In this document: piece after piece, positions 1 to 12,651 of the stretch | How the letters are laid out: the number at the start of each line of letters is the position of its first letter | How positions within the stretch are numbered: the first letter of the stretch is position 1 | Translations under genes and position numbers: made by a program | NCBI GenBank assembly: GCA_000310025.1 | Contig: FN649729.1 | Location: 2,544,356 to 2,608,355, forward strand | Source: Ectocarpus siliculosus | Taxonomy: Eukaryota; Sar; Phaeophyceae; Ectocarpales; Ectocarpaceae | Direction: 5' to 3' | Length of the DNA: 64,000 nt | Notes under the pieces: generated by a model | Seen by the model: the letters and a program-made list of their open reading frames with translations, nothing else | Database searches by the model: none | What the model was told of the DNA's origin: nothing

Positions 1-2070
1 GCCACCACCGCCGTCGCTGACGTGCGATGCGGCGGAACTAGGTGTAGTGGCGCCTGCGGCGTTGAGGGCGCTCCACATATCGCGACGTGCGCCCCACCGT
101 TCTTCAACGAGCTGAACGACGCGCCATAGGCACTACACTCATAACCGCAGCCAGGAAACTTCTTGAGGCTCACCCTCCGCGGCCTCGTTTGTGCCATGGG
201 CTGCTGTGGTTCAATGAGATAGAGCCGGCGGAGGGTTGGGGTGTCGTGTGGGGGGGCGCATAGCTTGGTATTGAAGTAGTGCTGACATAATGGGGTAATC
301 TGTTGATCCTAACAGCGTGTCCCCCTAAACGGCGCCACACTCCAGCCTGTTCACCACGCATGGACGTGTGCGCACATGGACAGGAGGGGGCGCATGGATA
401 CAAAGGATAATGCATGGTGCCGAGCATGCGTCAGCCGATGGCGAATGGTTACGAGGACCGAGACCGGTTCTTCAGCCGCATAGCCGAGAACCGAGACAAC
501 CATGTGAGCGAATCACGATTTTTTTCGTGTCCTCCCGCGCTTCTGCACGCTGCTGTCACAGGTCTCAGCCCCCATCCACAGCAGTACGCCTCCAATCAGC
601 GTGTACTGCTGTTTGTTTCTGCACACATGAACAACCGACTTGTGCACCGTGTTCGATGTTGGGTTAGGGTTCGATGTTTGTTGGAGCGTGAGTGTCCCTA
701 AGCATACCAGCTCTGGTCATGCACGCAACGCGGGGTGAGGGAAAAGGTAATATCGCCGTTGGTCATTTTTTTTGCAATCACGGATAGGCACGCACATGCA
801 CTTCGCCATCGCACTGCTGCAGCGTGTATCATTCTTTCCTAAGCCCAAAGGTAGCGGTGGGCAGCGCTGGGTGTCGTATGATCGGCTGCTGACCATTCCG
901 CGCGGGAGGTTAAGGGCTACACAGCCTTCTCACGGTGGTAGACTTTGGTGTAGATAGAGGGTCTACACCGAATTAGTCCCTATTAGTGTACGTTTCCCAC
1001 ATCCTCCGTAAAACACGAAGAGTATGTACGAACCAAGGCCTATATAGTCGTCCACGGAAAACAACATTTGACGAGTACGAACGCTGGACGCAGACATGCA
1101 GACCCGGCTGGTGCTTAGGAAATTGGATAACAATAGACCATTCCCCAAACTCTAAGGGTCCCGAATGATGCAAACACCCACTGACGTATGATACGAGTAC
1201 GACAGCACGCCTGGACAGTGCAACCTCCCGATGGGTTGCGAGTCGAAAATATACAAGTAAAAATTGTAACGGGTTTTGGGGTCCAAAACATGAATCGCTT
1301 TCTCTGACGCTCTGAATTCACTGCTAGTCTATCTTAGACTCTCTTCTTAGCTAGAGATGGATTCGTTGGGTCATATCATATATGTTCAGAAAATTATATT
1401 AATAAAACATGTGTGTTGTGTGTTGCCGAGACCGGGAATGATGTGTGTGTGTCTGCGGTGCCCCTTTTCAAATGCGTCCGCCCAAATACCAACGGCGGAG
1501 ACCTGCCAGAAAAACACCGCTGGCAATATCGGTCATTTCTGTCCCAAAGGTCGCCTCGGACGAACAAACACCTACTACCAATGTTGCGCAAATGGCCTTA
1601 GACAGAAAGATGCCCGATTATCAATGTTCCACAGACCACCTCGGGCAATCCATAGCCATTCGTATGGCATTCAGATTGCACGATGGATCTTGAGGGTGCG
1701 GACCCTCACCTGCAGTTTCCCATGCTTTCGGAACAGACGGGCATCGTTCTGACGTCTCAATGCTATGTACAGCAGTAGTCCCTAAGTCCCTAACACGAAC
1801 TTCAACTTTGCAATGGGCATTGGTAAAGTACACTCAAGCGATAGAAGCATTCGTACTTTTTCTTCTTCTTTTCTTGTACTGGACTATTTTGTTTGTTGTA
1901 CAAGTAACAAAAATCCAAAGTTTCCATGATCGGTGCGTTGTTTTTTTCTCAGCGTCGTGCAATCGCTCGCCCCACCCTCGACGCCCCTCCTCCACACAAC
2001 ATTCTCTCTCCTTTCCCTCAACCCTTCGTTTCCGAATTCCTCACCTTTCCTTTTCGGTACGTCTCATTCG
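1..2070. other. Left flank, no gene confidently supported
   Basis: No recognisable protein family is seen. One stretch on the + strand, 414-503, reads as a plausible exon of 30 codons starting MVPSMRQPMANGYEDRDRFF and ending at a good donor (CAT|gtgagc), but no partner exon was found and it may be chance. A telomere-like GGGTTAGGGTT lies near 661. The CT-rich stretch 1960-2065 just before the next gene looks like a 5' leader or core promoter region rather than coding sequence. Confidence 0.35.
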
Positions 2071-5000
2071 ATGGGCGGTGGCAGCAGCAGCTCGGGGCGT
2101 GCCCGCTTGCCGCTCGGGGACCTCGGCAACGCGGGCTCCAACGCTGTCCGCGGCCGCTCCAAGAACAGAGCAACCTCCCGGAAGTACACCGAGGATGCTC
2201 CCATCAGCAGCAAGCGCAGCTCTTCCACAAGCCACAGGCAGAGGCTACGGTCCACAACGGCAAGCGCCGAGAACTCGGACCCCGTGGGGAGCGCCATCGC
2301 CCTCGCCATGGTGCGTAATGTTTGTCGTTTGCTTCGCCGATGAACGTATGTTGCCTTTAGTGTGTGTTGATTGCCGAGTGCTTCCCGAGCGTCGTGGGGT
2401 TACCCAGCCTCCTTCGTGTGCCATGGACCAACCGCATGAAATTTTCTGTGCTCTTTTGTGCCGAACAACCCTCACCATTGTTCGCGTTCATGCCAGCTGG
2501 ATGGCTTCTCTTGGCCCCTCCAACCCCCCCCGCCCCTCCCCCACCCAACCCAACCCCGACCCCCACAACCATAACCACCACAACCACCCACCCACTACGG
2601 TGACTTTTTTTTGTTTTTTATTTTTTGGATGCCGCTGAGGCTGCTGCAATGTAGCTTCACGGCTCGGTCGACGCTAACTTAACGCGCACGACTACCTAAC
2701 GCACTGCAAATAGTGTCGGTGGCGGTGATTTTCATTGCTTCATTGTGAATATGTTGATGGTATAGGTAAACATTTTGAGCTGCTTTCGGCAACGTAGTGA
2801 GGAAGGATTGGCCATCGGTGATCGCCCCTGTGTGAACAATGGTACGTCTTGCGGAGGACCTGTGATCAATGCTTTATATCAACTACTTCAGCAAGACAAT
2901 ATTCTGCCCCCGTACCCCACCTGGCCACCTAGTAAAAAATCTCCAATTTGTTGGTGCATTTTGACCCCCCCCCTCGCTCCCCCCCCCCCCCCATCCGATG
3001 TTTACCATCGCGGGTGGGTTCCCGTCACTCGGCAGAAATGTAAAAAAACCAATTCACTTCGTGAACTCGGCCACCAGGTTACCGAGTTTTTTTTTACCTC
3101 TGTTTCTTTATTGGCGGTAACCATGAGTGGTGGTCGAGTAGATTATGTTGTGCGGGGTCGAGAACCCTCACTCCCCGCAAAGGCGACAATCGCACCACGT
3201 TGTGTTAAATCGGTCAAGTACCCTCGAGGCAGTTACACAGTGCTTACAAATGTCTCTGGAAGTGAAAGCACCAGAAACAAAATTGAGTCATACGCAGCAG
3301 TCATCCATGCGCAAGGAAGTTAGCGAAGATGCCGAACACCGTTAGCAGGATGCAGCGCACCCTTCATGCGACGCGCCGAATACCTCGCCGCTTCGCGCTT
3401 GGTGATGTGAGCGTCTGGTCCGGTGAGAACCCGGCGTGCTCCGTCCCGGCTCTCTAGGGATGCAAGGGTCAATGGCCTAACGACTACGGCATGCACGACA
3501 ATGAGTACACCCCCACCCCCCCACCCCCTCGCTCACGTCGTTGGATCTTTCCTTGTTGTACGGGAAGGGGTTGGATTTTCTTGCTAGTTTTTTAGCGTGC
3601 TCTCACTCACTCTCCATGGGAGCAACTCCCCCCTTTTCTCACGTTGCCTTTGTTATTTTCAAAAACATCGCCTGACCTTGTGAAGCATCAAGACGCGGTC
3701 ACTTTCGGCCAACATATCCACTGCCGCGAAGGGTTTCCTCAAGAAGTCCAAGGACTGGCCTCAAGCTCTGAAGCTACAAGTAAGGTCAGCCTGCTCAAGA
3801 CCCAAAACCTGCGGGTGCGTCTTTGGTGTGTCACTCTCTCGTGCGCTTGAGGCATCAAATCGAAGGTTGTCCCGGTTGGATCTAGCAAGCTCGTTTCGAA
3901 TGGCCCTTCATCTCCCGAGTTTTTGGAAGCAGCATGCCGCAGCAGTTTAACCCCCCTTTGCACGTGGCGCTCCACACCCCATTGACCACCCTCCCCCCTC
4001 CCCCCATACGCTACAGTTCTACGCTGGGCCGGCTGCGACAAGGGAGGCTACCAAGGGAGATACTACCGCCATAAGCGCCATTCTTCATCTGGTCTTCTAG
4101 TACTCGCCGGTGTTCGCAGCCAACCCGAGCTGGCGCACCTCGGCTTCTCTCGAGGAGTATCCCATCCTCAAGATGGCCTACAGGGTGTATCGGGCCCGCG
4201 GAGGCGTGTCAAGTGCACGCATGTTTGTCGGTGAGGCCATTTGTTGTGCACATTGCGTATGCATAGGTATGATTGATGGACGTGAAGCTGAGAAGCTTGG
4301 GGTGCCTTGATAGCCCCAGTTGTGGAATGGAATGATCCGGCTTGTCACCCGCACGAGCAAAGCATGTATAGCCCACACGAGCATACGAGCAGATACACTC
4401 GACAGTAAGCGTAGCCCTAATGCGGATTCTCTTGCTTCTCGTTTTTTTACCACAGGCAAGCTTGGCAAAAACCTGGCCGCCGCGTGGTCGGAGTGCCACA
4501 AGCATGTCCGGATCACGGTGTGCAAGCTCACCCTCCAGGCGGTCCGGTGCGTCGAGGCCGACGTCAAGGAGGGCGATGCGCCCTCGAAGCTAACGGCACG
4601 CAACCTGGCGAAGGCTTCTCGAAGGTCTCTCCGCAAATTGGTACGTACAACTCTCGTCAAACGCTGGCCCTAAGCTTTCTAGACGGTACTCAACTGCTTG
4701 ACGACATCGCAACAAAACGATGGTGACTAGGGACAAACCCTAACCCAGAGCCCCCCCCATATGTAACAAAATTAAGGGTTGCCCGGGGCCTTCGTGATGG
4801 CACACATATAGGACTGTGTTTCGGTTTGATGCTTGTGAGCGAGCCTGACTCGGATGCAGCGGTGTGGCTGGTAAACGCCACTCTAGTCAAGTCTGACTTG
4901 TCTGTTTACGTCTCTAGGGCGAGGGGATCTGTTTACATGGGTCGCGGTGGTGCCCAACTGTTTGTCCGAGCCATGTTTGGGGCACTTAGATTTCAGCTCT

Positions 5001-6605
5001 TTGGACCGGTTTGCACAGAGGATAGCAGCGTATCGGTCGTGTCGCTTTCTTTTCTGGCACTCGAGGCAACGTGGGGTGTTCACTCCATCCCGCAAGACTC
5101 GATGTCAACAGCGTCTAGCGTCCTCTTCCCCTGCATACCGCCGTCCTGTGTGTCGTCTACAGCCTGATGAGATGAAGACCGCGCTAGCCTGTATGGCCCT
5201 GGTTCCGGTGCTTTCACCGGCCAAGCACTACGCCACCGCTCTCGGCGGCTCCGGGACCCCTTCTCTCGGGACGCAAGTACCTTGGCACGACGTCTTCGGC
5301 TGCTCGGAGTATCTTTTTTATGACATGGCGAGTTGGGCATGTGCTGAGAGTGTTTCCGAGCCGAAGTTTGGCGTGACGATGGTCTGTTTTGGTCCCTCCG
5401 AATATTCAGGCTCCTGGCCCGGTTTGAGTTCCAATATTCGCCTTCTCTACCTTAGTTCGCTGGCATTTGCTTGCTGCGACTCGTATTGCTCGTGTGTTTT
5501 TTGACACGGTTGCTCCGCCTCGTCGAGACATGTGTAGTCCGGGTTGTCTCGGCCTCCGGGTGACTTGATAGAAGCAGATCCAAGTCACTTTGGGGAGATC
5601 GCCGCACTGCTCACTATCGCCTTCAGACTTGTAGCCAAATTATTCGTGGAACAGAGCCTTCGCCCGAAATCAAAGCTGCTCCTTCCCGACGTTGTCTTCA
5701 GGCATATTGTACTGTAGCAAAACGGACGTGGTGTCGTTATTAGGTCTCCAGTGCTTTGCTGTACTTTGTGCCCGGTTGTTCGGTCGTTTGGCGAGGTTAT
5801 CGTTTGGGTCATCCATCCCACCCTTCTCCCCCGTGGATGAAACTGGTCGCAGGTCATTCTCCCCCTCGCCAAGGAGTTTCTGGACGAGATTGGCGCGCAG
5901 CTCGCGTCAGCGGTTAGCGTCTACCGGCAATCCCAGGGAGGGGATGACTCCGAGTCCGACGAGGATGACGGCACCGAAGACCCACCGGGCTTCAACACCC
6001 GTCGCACCATCCGGGAGCTGATCAAGACGAAGGGAAAGCTTCCCCCGGGCGGCGGCGACAAGCACCACAAGGCCTTCCGCGCGCGGTAAGACTCCCTCGA
6101 ACCTTGTTGCCTCTGTACACTTTTCGTAGTCTTTGGTGAGCAAGTGCGTGTTGACACTCGTGGTAGCGGACGGTTATCACGAGGTAGTTTTTAAGTCGTG
6201 TATGTCCTGAGCCTTCATCCAAGGGTGCAGCGGTGCAGCAACCGCGGACTTGTCCTTCCGCAACTAGATTTTTCGGCTCAGCATTCTTACCGCTGACTCT
6301 TCTTCGGTTGCCTCGCCCAACCCATATGCATCACAGGTTTAAGGTCATTATGCTCGACTTAGTCCAGGAAGCTCGGGGCGAACTGCCGGCAGCTAACGAA
6401 TGTTCGCTGGAAGTCGCCGATGATTTTTTTTCCTTACAACTACACCAACGGCGTTCTGGGTGGCGACGACGCTGGCGGTGACGCTGGCGGCGTCGACAAG
6501 GAGAGCAGCGATGAAGGGTCCGTCCAGAACGACCAGGAAAACGCCGACATCGAGTCGGAGTACGAGGAAGGGACGGGTGCCGGCGACACTGAGACGGAGG
6601 ACTAG
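2071..6605 (+). CDS. Unknown 370-residue protein with acidic C-terminal tail, six exons
   Basis: I do not recognise the family. Exons proposed: 2071-2310, 3693-3779, 4101-4230, 4456-4640, 5853-6085 and 6368-6605. They join in register (1113 nt with stop) at donors gtgcgt, gtaagg, gtgagg, gtacgt and gtaaga. The start is the ATG after a CT-rich leader. Residues 1-80 are Ser/Arg/Gly-rich and probably disordered (MGGGSSSSGR...). The middle is helical and basic (KGFLKKSKDW, LEEYPILKMAYRVYRARGG, KLGKNLAAAWSECHKH). Exon 5 contains DDSESDEDDGTED. The tail after LGGDDAGG is strongly acidic and ends GDTETED. No signal peptide or membrane segment is visible, and charge suggests a nuclear or nucleic-acid-linked protein, which is inference only. 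A second acceptor at 6337 has the same phase but would end at 6481 with a basic tail; 6368 is preferred because the acidic frame then stays open. Intron 1 contains an interspersed repeat. Confidence 0.7.
2964..3475 (-). repeat. Interspersed repeat copy 1, inverted relative to those at 28.7-29.9 kb
   Basis: Read on the - strand, this block matches 29216-29700 over most of its length: a start near a GGGACGGAGCACGCCGGGTT motif, then CACCAGAAA/CTTTCACTTCCAGAGACA, an A-rich tract, GGTAACCTGGTGGCCGAGTTC and a final unit containing CGATGG next to a long G/C homopolymer. It sits inside intron 1 of the gene at 2071-6605. No coding capacity is evident, so it is probably a non-autonomous element. Terminal repeats and a target duplication were not identified. 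Confidence 0.75.
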
Positions 6606-9045
6606 AAGATTCATCTAGGCGACAACCGATGTTGTCTTGTGCAGTGCATCCTGTTCGTTCAACTTGTTTTTCCACAGTGGCTGTAAAAAGATACGTAGGG
6701 TGTCTCGAGGTGTCTCAAGGCTAGGAGGTTGGGTATGTGCATTCGTTGGCGATTATTTGCTTCGCAACGACCTTTAGTTCAGTGTATTCCAACTCTTCAA
6801 TTTCGCGAGACAAGAATAATCCTTTGGAGCTTCTTTGGAGCTTTTGGGTGGCTGACGACCAGTTATTGACAGTACTGTACCCTTTAGTATGCTACAATGT
6901 AACACATTTCCACTGGAGTATGTTTGAACTTCCCGAGTTTTTTGGTAGCCCAAGGCCAAGCCCTTAATCGACACTTTTGTTCACGGTGATCGGCCGACCG
7001 TCTGTAAAACCCTGTCGTTTCTACTCAAAACCAAATGGGCCGATCGATGACACCGTCCCCGGTTTGCTTGTTTTAAACTGCCTGTATGTTTTTCAGTCAC
7101 GACAACGGCGTGGCGAACATCTTTTTCAAAAGGCCGGCGAGACGACCGGCGTGTGTTTCTTCGGTTCTCTGGCATCGGTCTGGCGCTACCGTCGCGGCAC
7201 TTTTTTTCGACGGGTGGGGAAGGGGAGCATGTATACGCCCTATGCGTTTTGTGTTTTCGGTCAATATCCAGACTAATTCGTATGTGTGGACGGAATGGGT
7301 GTTGACGATGGCCTGCGCCGTTGCTTGTTTGCGTTGCGGAAAGTCCAATTGTTCGGGTGGTACAGGTTGGTCGGGATTTTGTGGGGAGCCTGGGTGAGTT
7401 GGGGAAAAGTGGGCCAGGGAGGGCGGCTGTGGGGGGGGGGCTGCAGCCTTAAGGTTGTTCACGGTTGTTGAAAGCTTCAACCTCGGGCGTTGACTTGAAG
7501 CCCGCGTTAGCGACCGCCGTTTTTTTCGATTCGCTGGCATCTGTGACGTGCTCACACGTCGCCGAAGGGGCACGATTGAGGTCGTTTTGTCAAGGCCAAC
7601 TGCTGTGTTTTATTTTTTTTCTTGGGTAGTCGGTCAATCTCCGGACCGTATAGTATATGCGGAGAAGTTTCTACGGGGGCTTGTTTCCTCACTCGTACCG
7701 ACTTTGGTAAAATTAACTTTTGTTCTTCTCTTGGCTTCCTTGGTGCAATTGCTTGTGTGTGCGGGAGGTCGAGAAGTGGTGAGCCGGTCGAAAAACTTGT
7801 GTGGAGCCGCTCATGGCTGTGTGGGGCTAGGTATGCATATTATTTTTTTTGTACGTCATCACGGTTCTTTGTTCGGGAAGCCGCGGCCATCTTGTCCGCC
7901 CTCGTTCCGCCGTAATTGTCTCGCGGTACACGTACAATCTTTTTTGCGTCGTGCGTGCCCTAAACGAAGCACGGGCCACGATTGTGGTTGCTGGGACCTT
8001 GGTTTGAGGCGTCGTTTATTTGTGTCTGCAGAATAGGCTACTATTGTATAGTTTGTTTTTTGCCGGGGTGTCACGCGCTCACCACGGTGTTGACGCACGG
8101 GAACCTGCATATGTGCAACTACGCGCTAACGGGTTAACGACCGACGAATTAATACGAAAGAACGCAAACCTGGTACTTGTTATTCGGCTGCGAACGTTTG
8201 TCCCGAGGGGCAGAACAACGTTGCATGATGAGAGGGCACAATGTGGCGACGTTGTGAGCCAAGGCTTTCTCTAACCCACGAGGTTATGCTGTGTGTGCTT
8301 ACCTGACCCGGCCAGGTTATGCCACCGGGGTCAGCAACCTGAGACGTTGTATTAACTGAAAATAGAGTGCTTTTTTTTCGGCATTGTACAATGGTGCATA
8401 CCGTAGTGCACCTGGGCCACCTGTGTACGTACGGTTGAATTTGTTGGGAAGGGGTTGCCGGCTAGTTGCATGCTTGATGGGTGTGGTACGCGGGCGCTTT
8501 CGGCGTTGGTAGTTGGTCATGCAGTTTCAGGGCTGCAAATAATGATATACGTGAGGAAAGGTCGGGGGACTCTCACAGCTGATACAATACGAGATGGTTG
8601 TGTGACGTCCTTTTGGGGCGAAGAGGGGGAGCGGACCTTGTCACATTTGCCTGTGAGATGGGCTTTGGGTAACGCTCTCTGCCTTGGTGTATCACCCTTA
8701 CATAGTGAAGGTTCAAGGTATGTGGCGAGGCTAACGCGCAAGGTCCATGTGTTTTTTCCGTGGTATGAGCCGCGGGGGTGCACCCGACAAAAGGGCGGAG
8801 AATTTATTTTCTGTGCCGTTGAACCTTTCTACACGCATTTGTATTGTCAGCCACTGGCCCCAATGGCGTGTGCTAAGTTCGTACGTAGTCGTACATAGGA
8901 ATGGCTGGGTTGATTCGCATACTGCAACGTATAGCTCTGCATAAAATGTATGTTTCGTACCGTGGGGGATGTATGCGACGGGTGGACTGTGATGATTCAG
9001 GGTCGACCAAAGTCTTCTTCAGCGTGACGCTGTCCAGGGTTTTAT
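6606..9045. other. Gene-free stretch
   Basis: No exon chain, RNA gene or repeat of clear identity was found on either strand. Several open stretches exist, for example on the - strand at 7097-7573, but they are low-complexity shadows of the G/T-rich sequence and have no domain signature. A run of nine or more G occurs near 7430. Confidence 0.4.
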
Positions 9046-9860
9046 TCATGACCAATGTACAGGGTTCGACTGCATCGACCTTATTAAGGTGGCCACATTG
9101 TTACGGCCCCACAGGGTCGAGTGATGACGAACATGTGCAAGGTCGAGGGTAGGAACCTTGGCCAGGGTTCTACCCATAATCATGTGCAGGGTAGGACCCG
9201 TGATCATGGACAGGGTTCGACGGCATCGACCTTATTAAGGTGGCCACATTCTTACAGCCCCACAGGGTCGAGTGATGACGAACATGTGCAAGGTCGAGGG
9301 GAGGAACCTTGCACAACGTTCTACCCATAACCATGTGCAGGGTAGGCCCCGTGATCACATGGACAGGGTTCGACTGCATCGACCTTATTAAGGTGGCCAC
9401 ATTCTTACAGCCCCACAGGGTCGAGTGATGACGAACATGTGCAAGGTCGAGGGTAAGAACCTTGGACAACGTTCTACCCATAACCATGCACAGGGTACGC
9501 CCCGTGATCATGGACAGGGTTCGACTGCATCGACCTTATTAAGGTGGCCACATTCTTACAGCCCCACAGGGTCGAGGGTAAGAACCTTGGACAACGTTCT
9601 ACCCATAACCATGCACAGGGTACGCCCCGTGATCATGGACAGGGTTCGACTGCATCGACCTTATTAAGGTGGCCACATTCTTACAGCCCCACAGGGTCGA
9701 GTGATCACAACCACATGTGCAAGGTCGAGGGTAAGAACCTTGGCCAGGTTTCTACCCTTAATCATGTACAGGGTAGGGACCTATGATCATGTACAGGGTA
9801 CCAGTGCATGGACCTTATTAAACTGGCCACATGCTTACGGGCCACAGGGTGTTCTGGGAC
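9046..9860. repeat. Tandem satellite, about 150-bp unit, six copies
   Basis: The phrase CAGGGTTCGACTGCATCGAC starts at about 9060, 9211, 9364, 9514 and 9640, and a diverged sixth unit starts at 9794. Spacings are 151, 153, 150, 126 and 154 bp, so the fourth interval is one shortened unit missing an internal block. Each unit carries CTTATTAAGGTGGCCACATT, CCCACAGGGTCGAGTGATGA and sub-repeats of the form ATCATG(T/G)(G/A)CAGGGT. Copies are highly similar, so the array is young or homogenised. The last unit is the most diverged, as expected at an array edge. Confidence 0.95.
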
Positions 9861-10147
9861 GGGACCCTGTGCAAGGGCACAATGGCCACGGGTGTCCTCC
9901 TGTCGTGCTGTGATGGTCCAAGCAAAAAAAAAACTTGTCCCAACCGAGAGGGGGACAGGAACTCTGCAGCTGCTTGCTGTGGCAAACAGTTGTTCCATTC
10001 CTTCGCTGCAACCGAAAACCGCATTCCCGCGTTTCGGTGGCTTGCCGCGAACCTCTATCCATTGCCGCATGTCTCCTTCATCGCATATCCGACGCATTCG
10101 ACACGTACGTGTTTGCTCACTAGTCTAACCCTCCTACGGTAGACCGA

Positions 10148-10226
10148 TCGCCCCGGTGGTCTAGTGGTAACCTCGAAACCGCTAATCGCAAAGTCGCGAG
10201 TTCGAATCCTCATCACGCGGTGAAAA
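10148..10226 (+). other. tRNA-like relic or tRNA-derived SINE head
   Basis: An A-box-like GGTGGTCTAGTGGTAA is followed about 35 bp later by a B-box-like GAGTTCGAATCCTC, the spacing of a tRNA gene's internal Pol III promoter. The cloverleaf does not fold well: the T stem keeps only one or two pairs, the anticodon stem is poor, and no matching 3' acceptor strand is clear. A functional tRNA is therefore unlikely. The A-rich downstream sequence (GTGAAAAAATACAAATTTG) would suit a SINE body. Copy number in the genome would decide between a SINE and a single pseudogene. Confidence 0.5.
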
Positions 10227-12640
10227 AATACAAATTTGACTAGACTATGCTTGTGAAAGCGAAGAAAATGATGAAAAGCTCTAGTGAGTACGAAACTTCG
10301 ACGATAGCACCGTTGACGAGGGAAAGGGAAGGCTGCACCCTTCTCGCAACAAAAAACAAATTCAGCGCGCACCGCAGGAGGAAGAAGGTGGGGCACAAAA
10401 AAAAGTAGTAAGCAAACAGTCCCGGTGTTTACCCCCTCCTGTATGATCCTGGATGGTTGTAGTTGTACAGCGCTGCACGGCTGAAAAAAAAAGTATGCCA
10501 AAAAAAGCTTCCAACGGGAAAGCAGTCCCTTGTGGAAACCCCTCTGATCAGGCCGCTCGTTCGGCAACAGACCTCCACACCTAGCACCGGCTCTAGAGGG
10601 CGAACGAGAGGCCAAACGGTCCAGTTTTCAATAGAGTTATGTAAACAACATGCCAGGTCACATCACCGTATGCTTTATACGTCCAGTGACGCACGGTAGG
10701 GTGAAAAAGTTAGACTATTTTAAAGCTAGAGCGTTCCACCATGCAGCAGCTCCAAGATCAGGGAGCGAGCTTCACACGCGAACCGACCCCTTGCGCGAGG
10801 TTGGTGTTTTGCGCCCTAATTATGCTGCCGCCATATACCTAGGTTGTATTGCCACCTAATGCAAAAGGTTGAGGCGATTACGTGCAGCAGGGGATAAGCA
10901 TGGTGTATTCAAAATTCAAATTTCAGGAGAGCCCGCGACTAGGGTCTGAACGCACGCTCTTGCATGTTGCGTATGCACATCCACTGGATACACCATCCCC
11001 ACGATACGATAGAAATACCGGATACAATCGTGTCAGCTCAGGGTCAGGCTATTACAACAAGTTTCAGTTAATTTGGGCGTCAAGGCGGTAAGTACGACCG
11101 TCTTCAAGTTCAAATTTATCTCGGTGCTTGGCCAATGTACGAGCCAAACATGACCCGGGGCGCTCAGCTACATGTACTCCACACAGACCGTGCAGAAGAG
11201 TTAAACACCGCAGCACTACAGAGTCAGGTATATAAACTACGCAGTTAAACAGGTTTCAGTCCTTTACGTTCTCAGGTGCATAAGCATGCCCGTAGAGAGG
11301 ACTACATCTTATGCATGGCTGTCAAGAGGCAACGAAGAGCCCAGACAACGAATAGGCGTGCCCCTGCGAAAGCTGTACGTGTAACGAAAGGTTTTCTCAT
11401 TCTAGTGGATACCCTGGAATAATGGCCGTCATAGGACGAGCTGCAGCCAGATGAACCGTCGGAGAAGTAGGCGGGGCCAACGGGCCTGTGGGGTGAACAG
11501 TCCCACAGCTCAACCGGGTACGCCACCGACCTCGCCTCGGAACCAGGCTGGGAGTCCTACTACACACGGAAGCGGGGGTATGTAGCCATACTAACCCTTC
11601 GCCAGCTCACGGAAGGCACGCTAACCCGGCGTCAACCAGTGGTCGACAGCACAGGAGCAGACGTCATAAGTGAACGTCCACGGAACCGGAGTAGGAGAGA
11701 GGGCAACCTATCTACCGAGGTGCGCACCTCGTCGCCGCGACAAAGCGCGACGCGAGAGATTCCGGTGCACGCGTCCTTCGGACGGGAGGAAAGACCCAGT
11801 TGGGCAGGAAACGCAAGAGGAGGCCGTCTGTTAGGGGTACGGGTGGCACACCCAATCTTGAGAGCAAGATCGCGACGGAGGATTGCTACAAGCAATAGAG
11901 CGGGGCGAGGAGGGAGGCAAAGCCCCGCAAAGATCGCGCGATTGCAGAAGACGAACGGCGAAAAATCAGAGGCCGGGGGGAATCACTGCATTGATTCTCG
12001 GCGTAGGAGTCACGGCGGGAACTCAAGACAAGCCAGTTATCAGCGAAGCAAGCGGAATGCGGGTAGGAGACAAGCTGCCCCAGCGGTGCTATCTACAGGC
12101 CAACCAACAACAAAGAAGCGAAAAAAGGCGCGCGGGCGGAATGCGGATGGGTTACACACAACCCTGGCACCGAGTGCAGTAGATGCCCCGGGAGTGTAGT
12201 GCACTCGTCCGATGACAAGCTATGTTCGGCGTGCCACAGGTCTCCGAATGACAGGGGTTTCACGTACCTCCGCGCGGATCGGTTATAGGCGGAGCAGTAG
12301 CCTTCGTGGCCGCGTGGACACCAGGAGGGAAACCCCTGCCTCCAGCTCTTGTACGAGACTTAAAGACCCAGCCAGGACTGCATCTGCCAACGCCCAGACT
12401 GCTTCCTAGAATTATTTGCCGCGGAGAAGAGGAGGGCAGACTTTCGCGTTTGCGGTAATTGTGGGTGTACCGGAATTCGGACAAGAGCCGCCTAAGATGG
12501 TATCCCATGGATGCTGCAGGTGATCATGTCGCGGAGGGGAGTGCACCAGTGAGCGAAATGTTTGGTGGTGCGGCCGTCGCTATCAGGACCAGTTGAATGA
12601 CATGAAGAGAGATGACAAACAGCCAGAGCACCCAGGAACA
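10227..12640. other. Mostly gene-free, patchy coding potential on + strand
   Basis: 10227-11600 shows nothing recognisable. From 11639 to 12480 several + strand frames are open and alternate: a 186-codon Arg/Lys-rich frame at 11639-12199 containing TTKKRKKARG, a stretch near 12285-12420 reading GGAVAFVAAWTPGGKPLPP, and a Cys-rich stretch CICQRPDCFLELFAAEKRRA ending at 12494. Frames change repeatedly, so this is either a multi-exon gene I cannot resolve or a decayed one. No function is proposed. Confidence 0.3.
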
Positions 12641-12651
12641 CTGCATGTGGA

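Noticed and set aside
4736-4747. Telomere-like AAACCCTAACCC and similar words near 661, 26801 and 30730
   Set aside because: Isolated one- or two-unit matches; not interstitial telomere arrays.
6337-6481. Frameshift in the last exon of the 2071-6605 gene at a run of eight T
   Set aside because: Using the acceptor at 6368 keeps the acidic frame open with correct phase, so no frameshift is needed.
9046-9860. CRISPR array
   Set aside because: Units are 150 bp with no short repeat-unique spacer pattern, and the DNA is eukaryotic.
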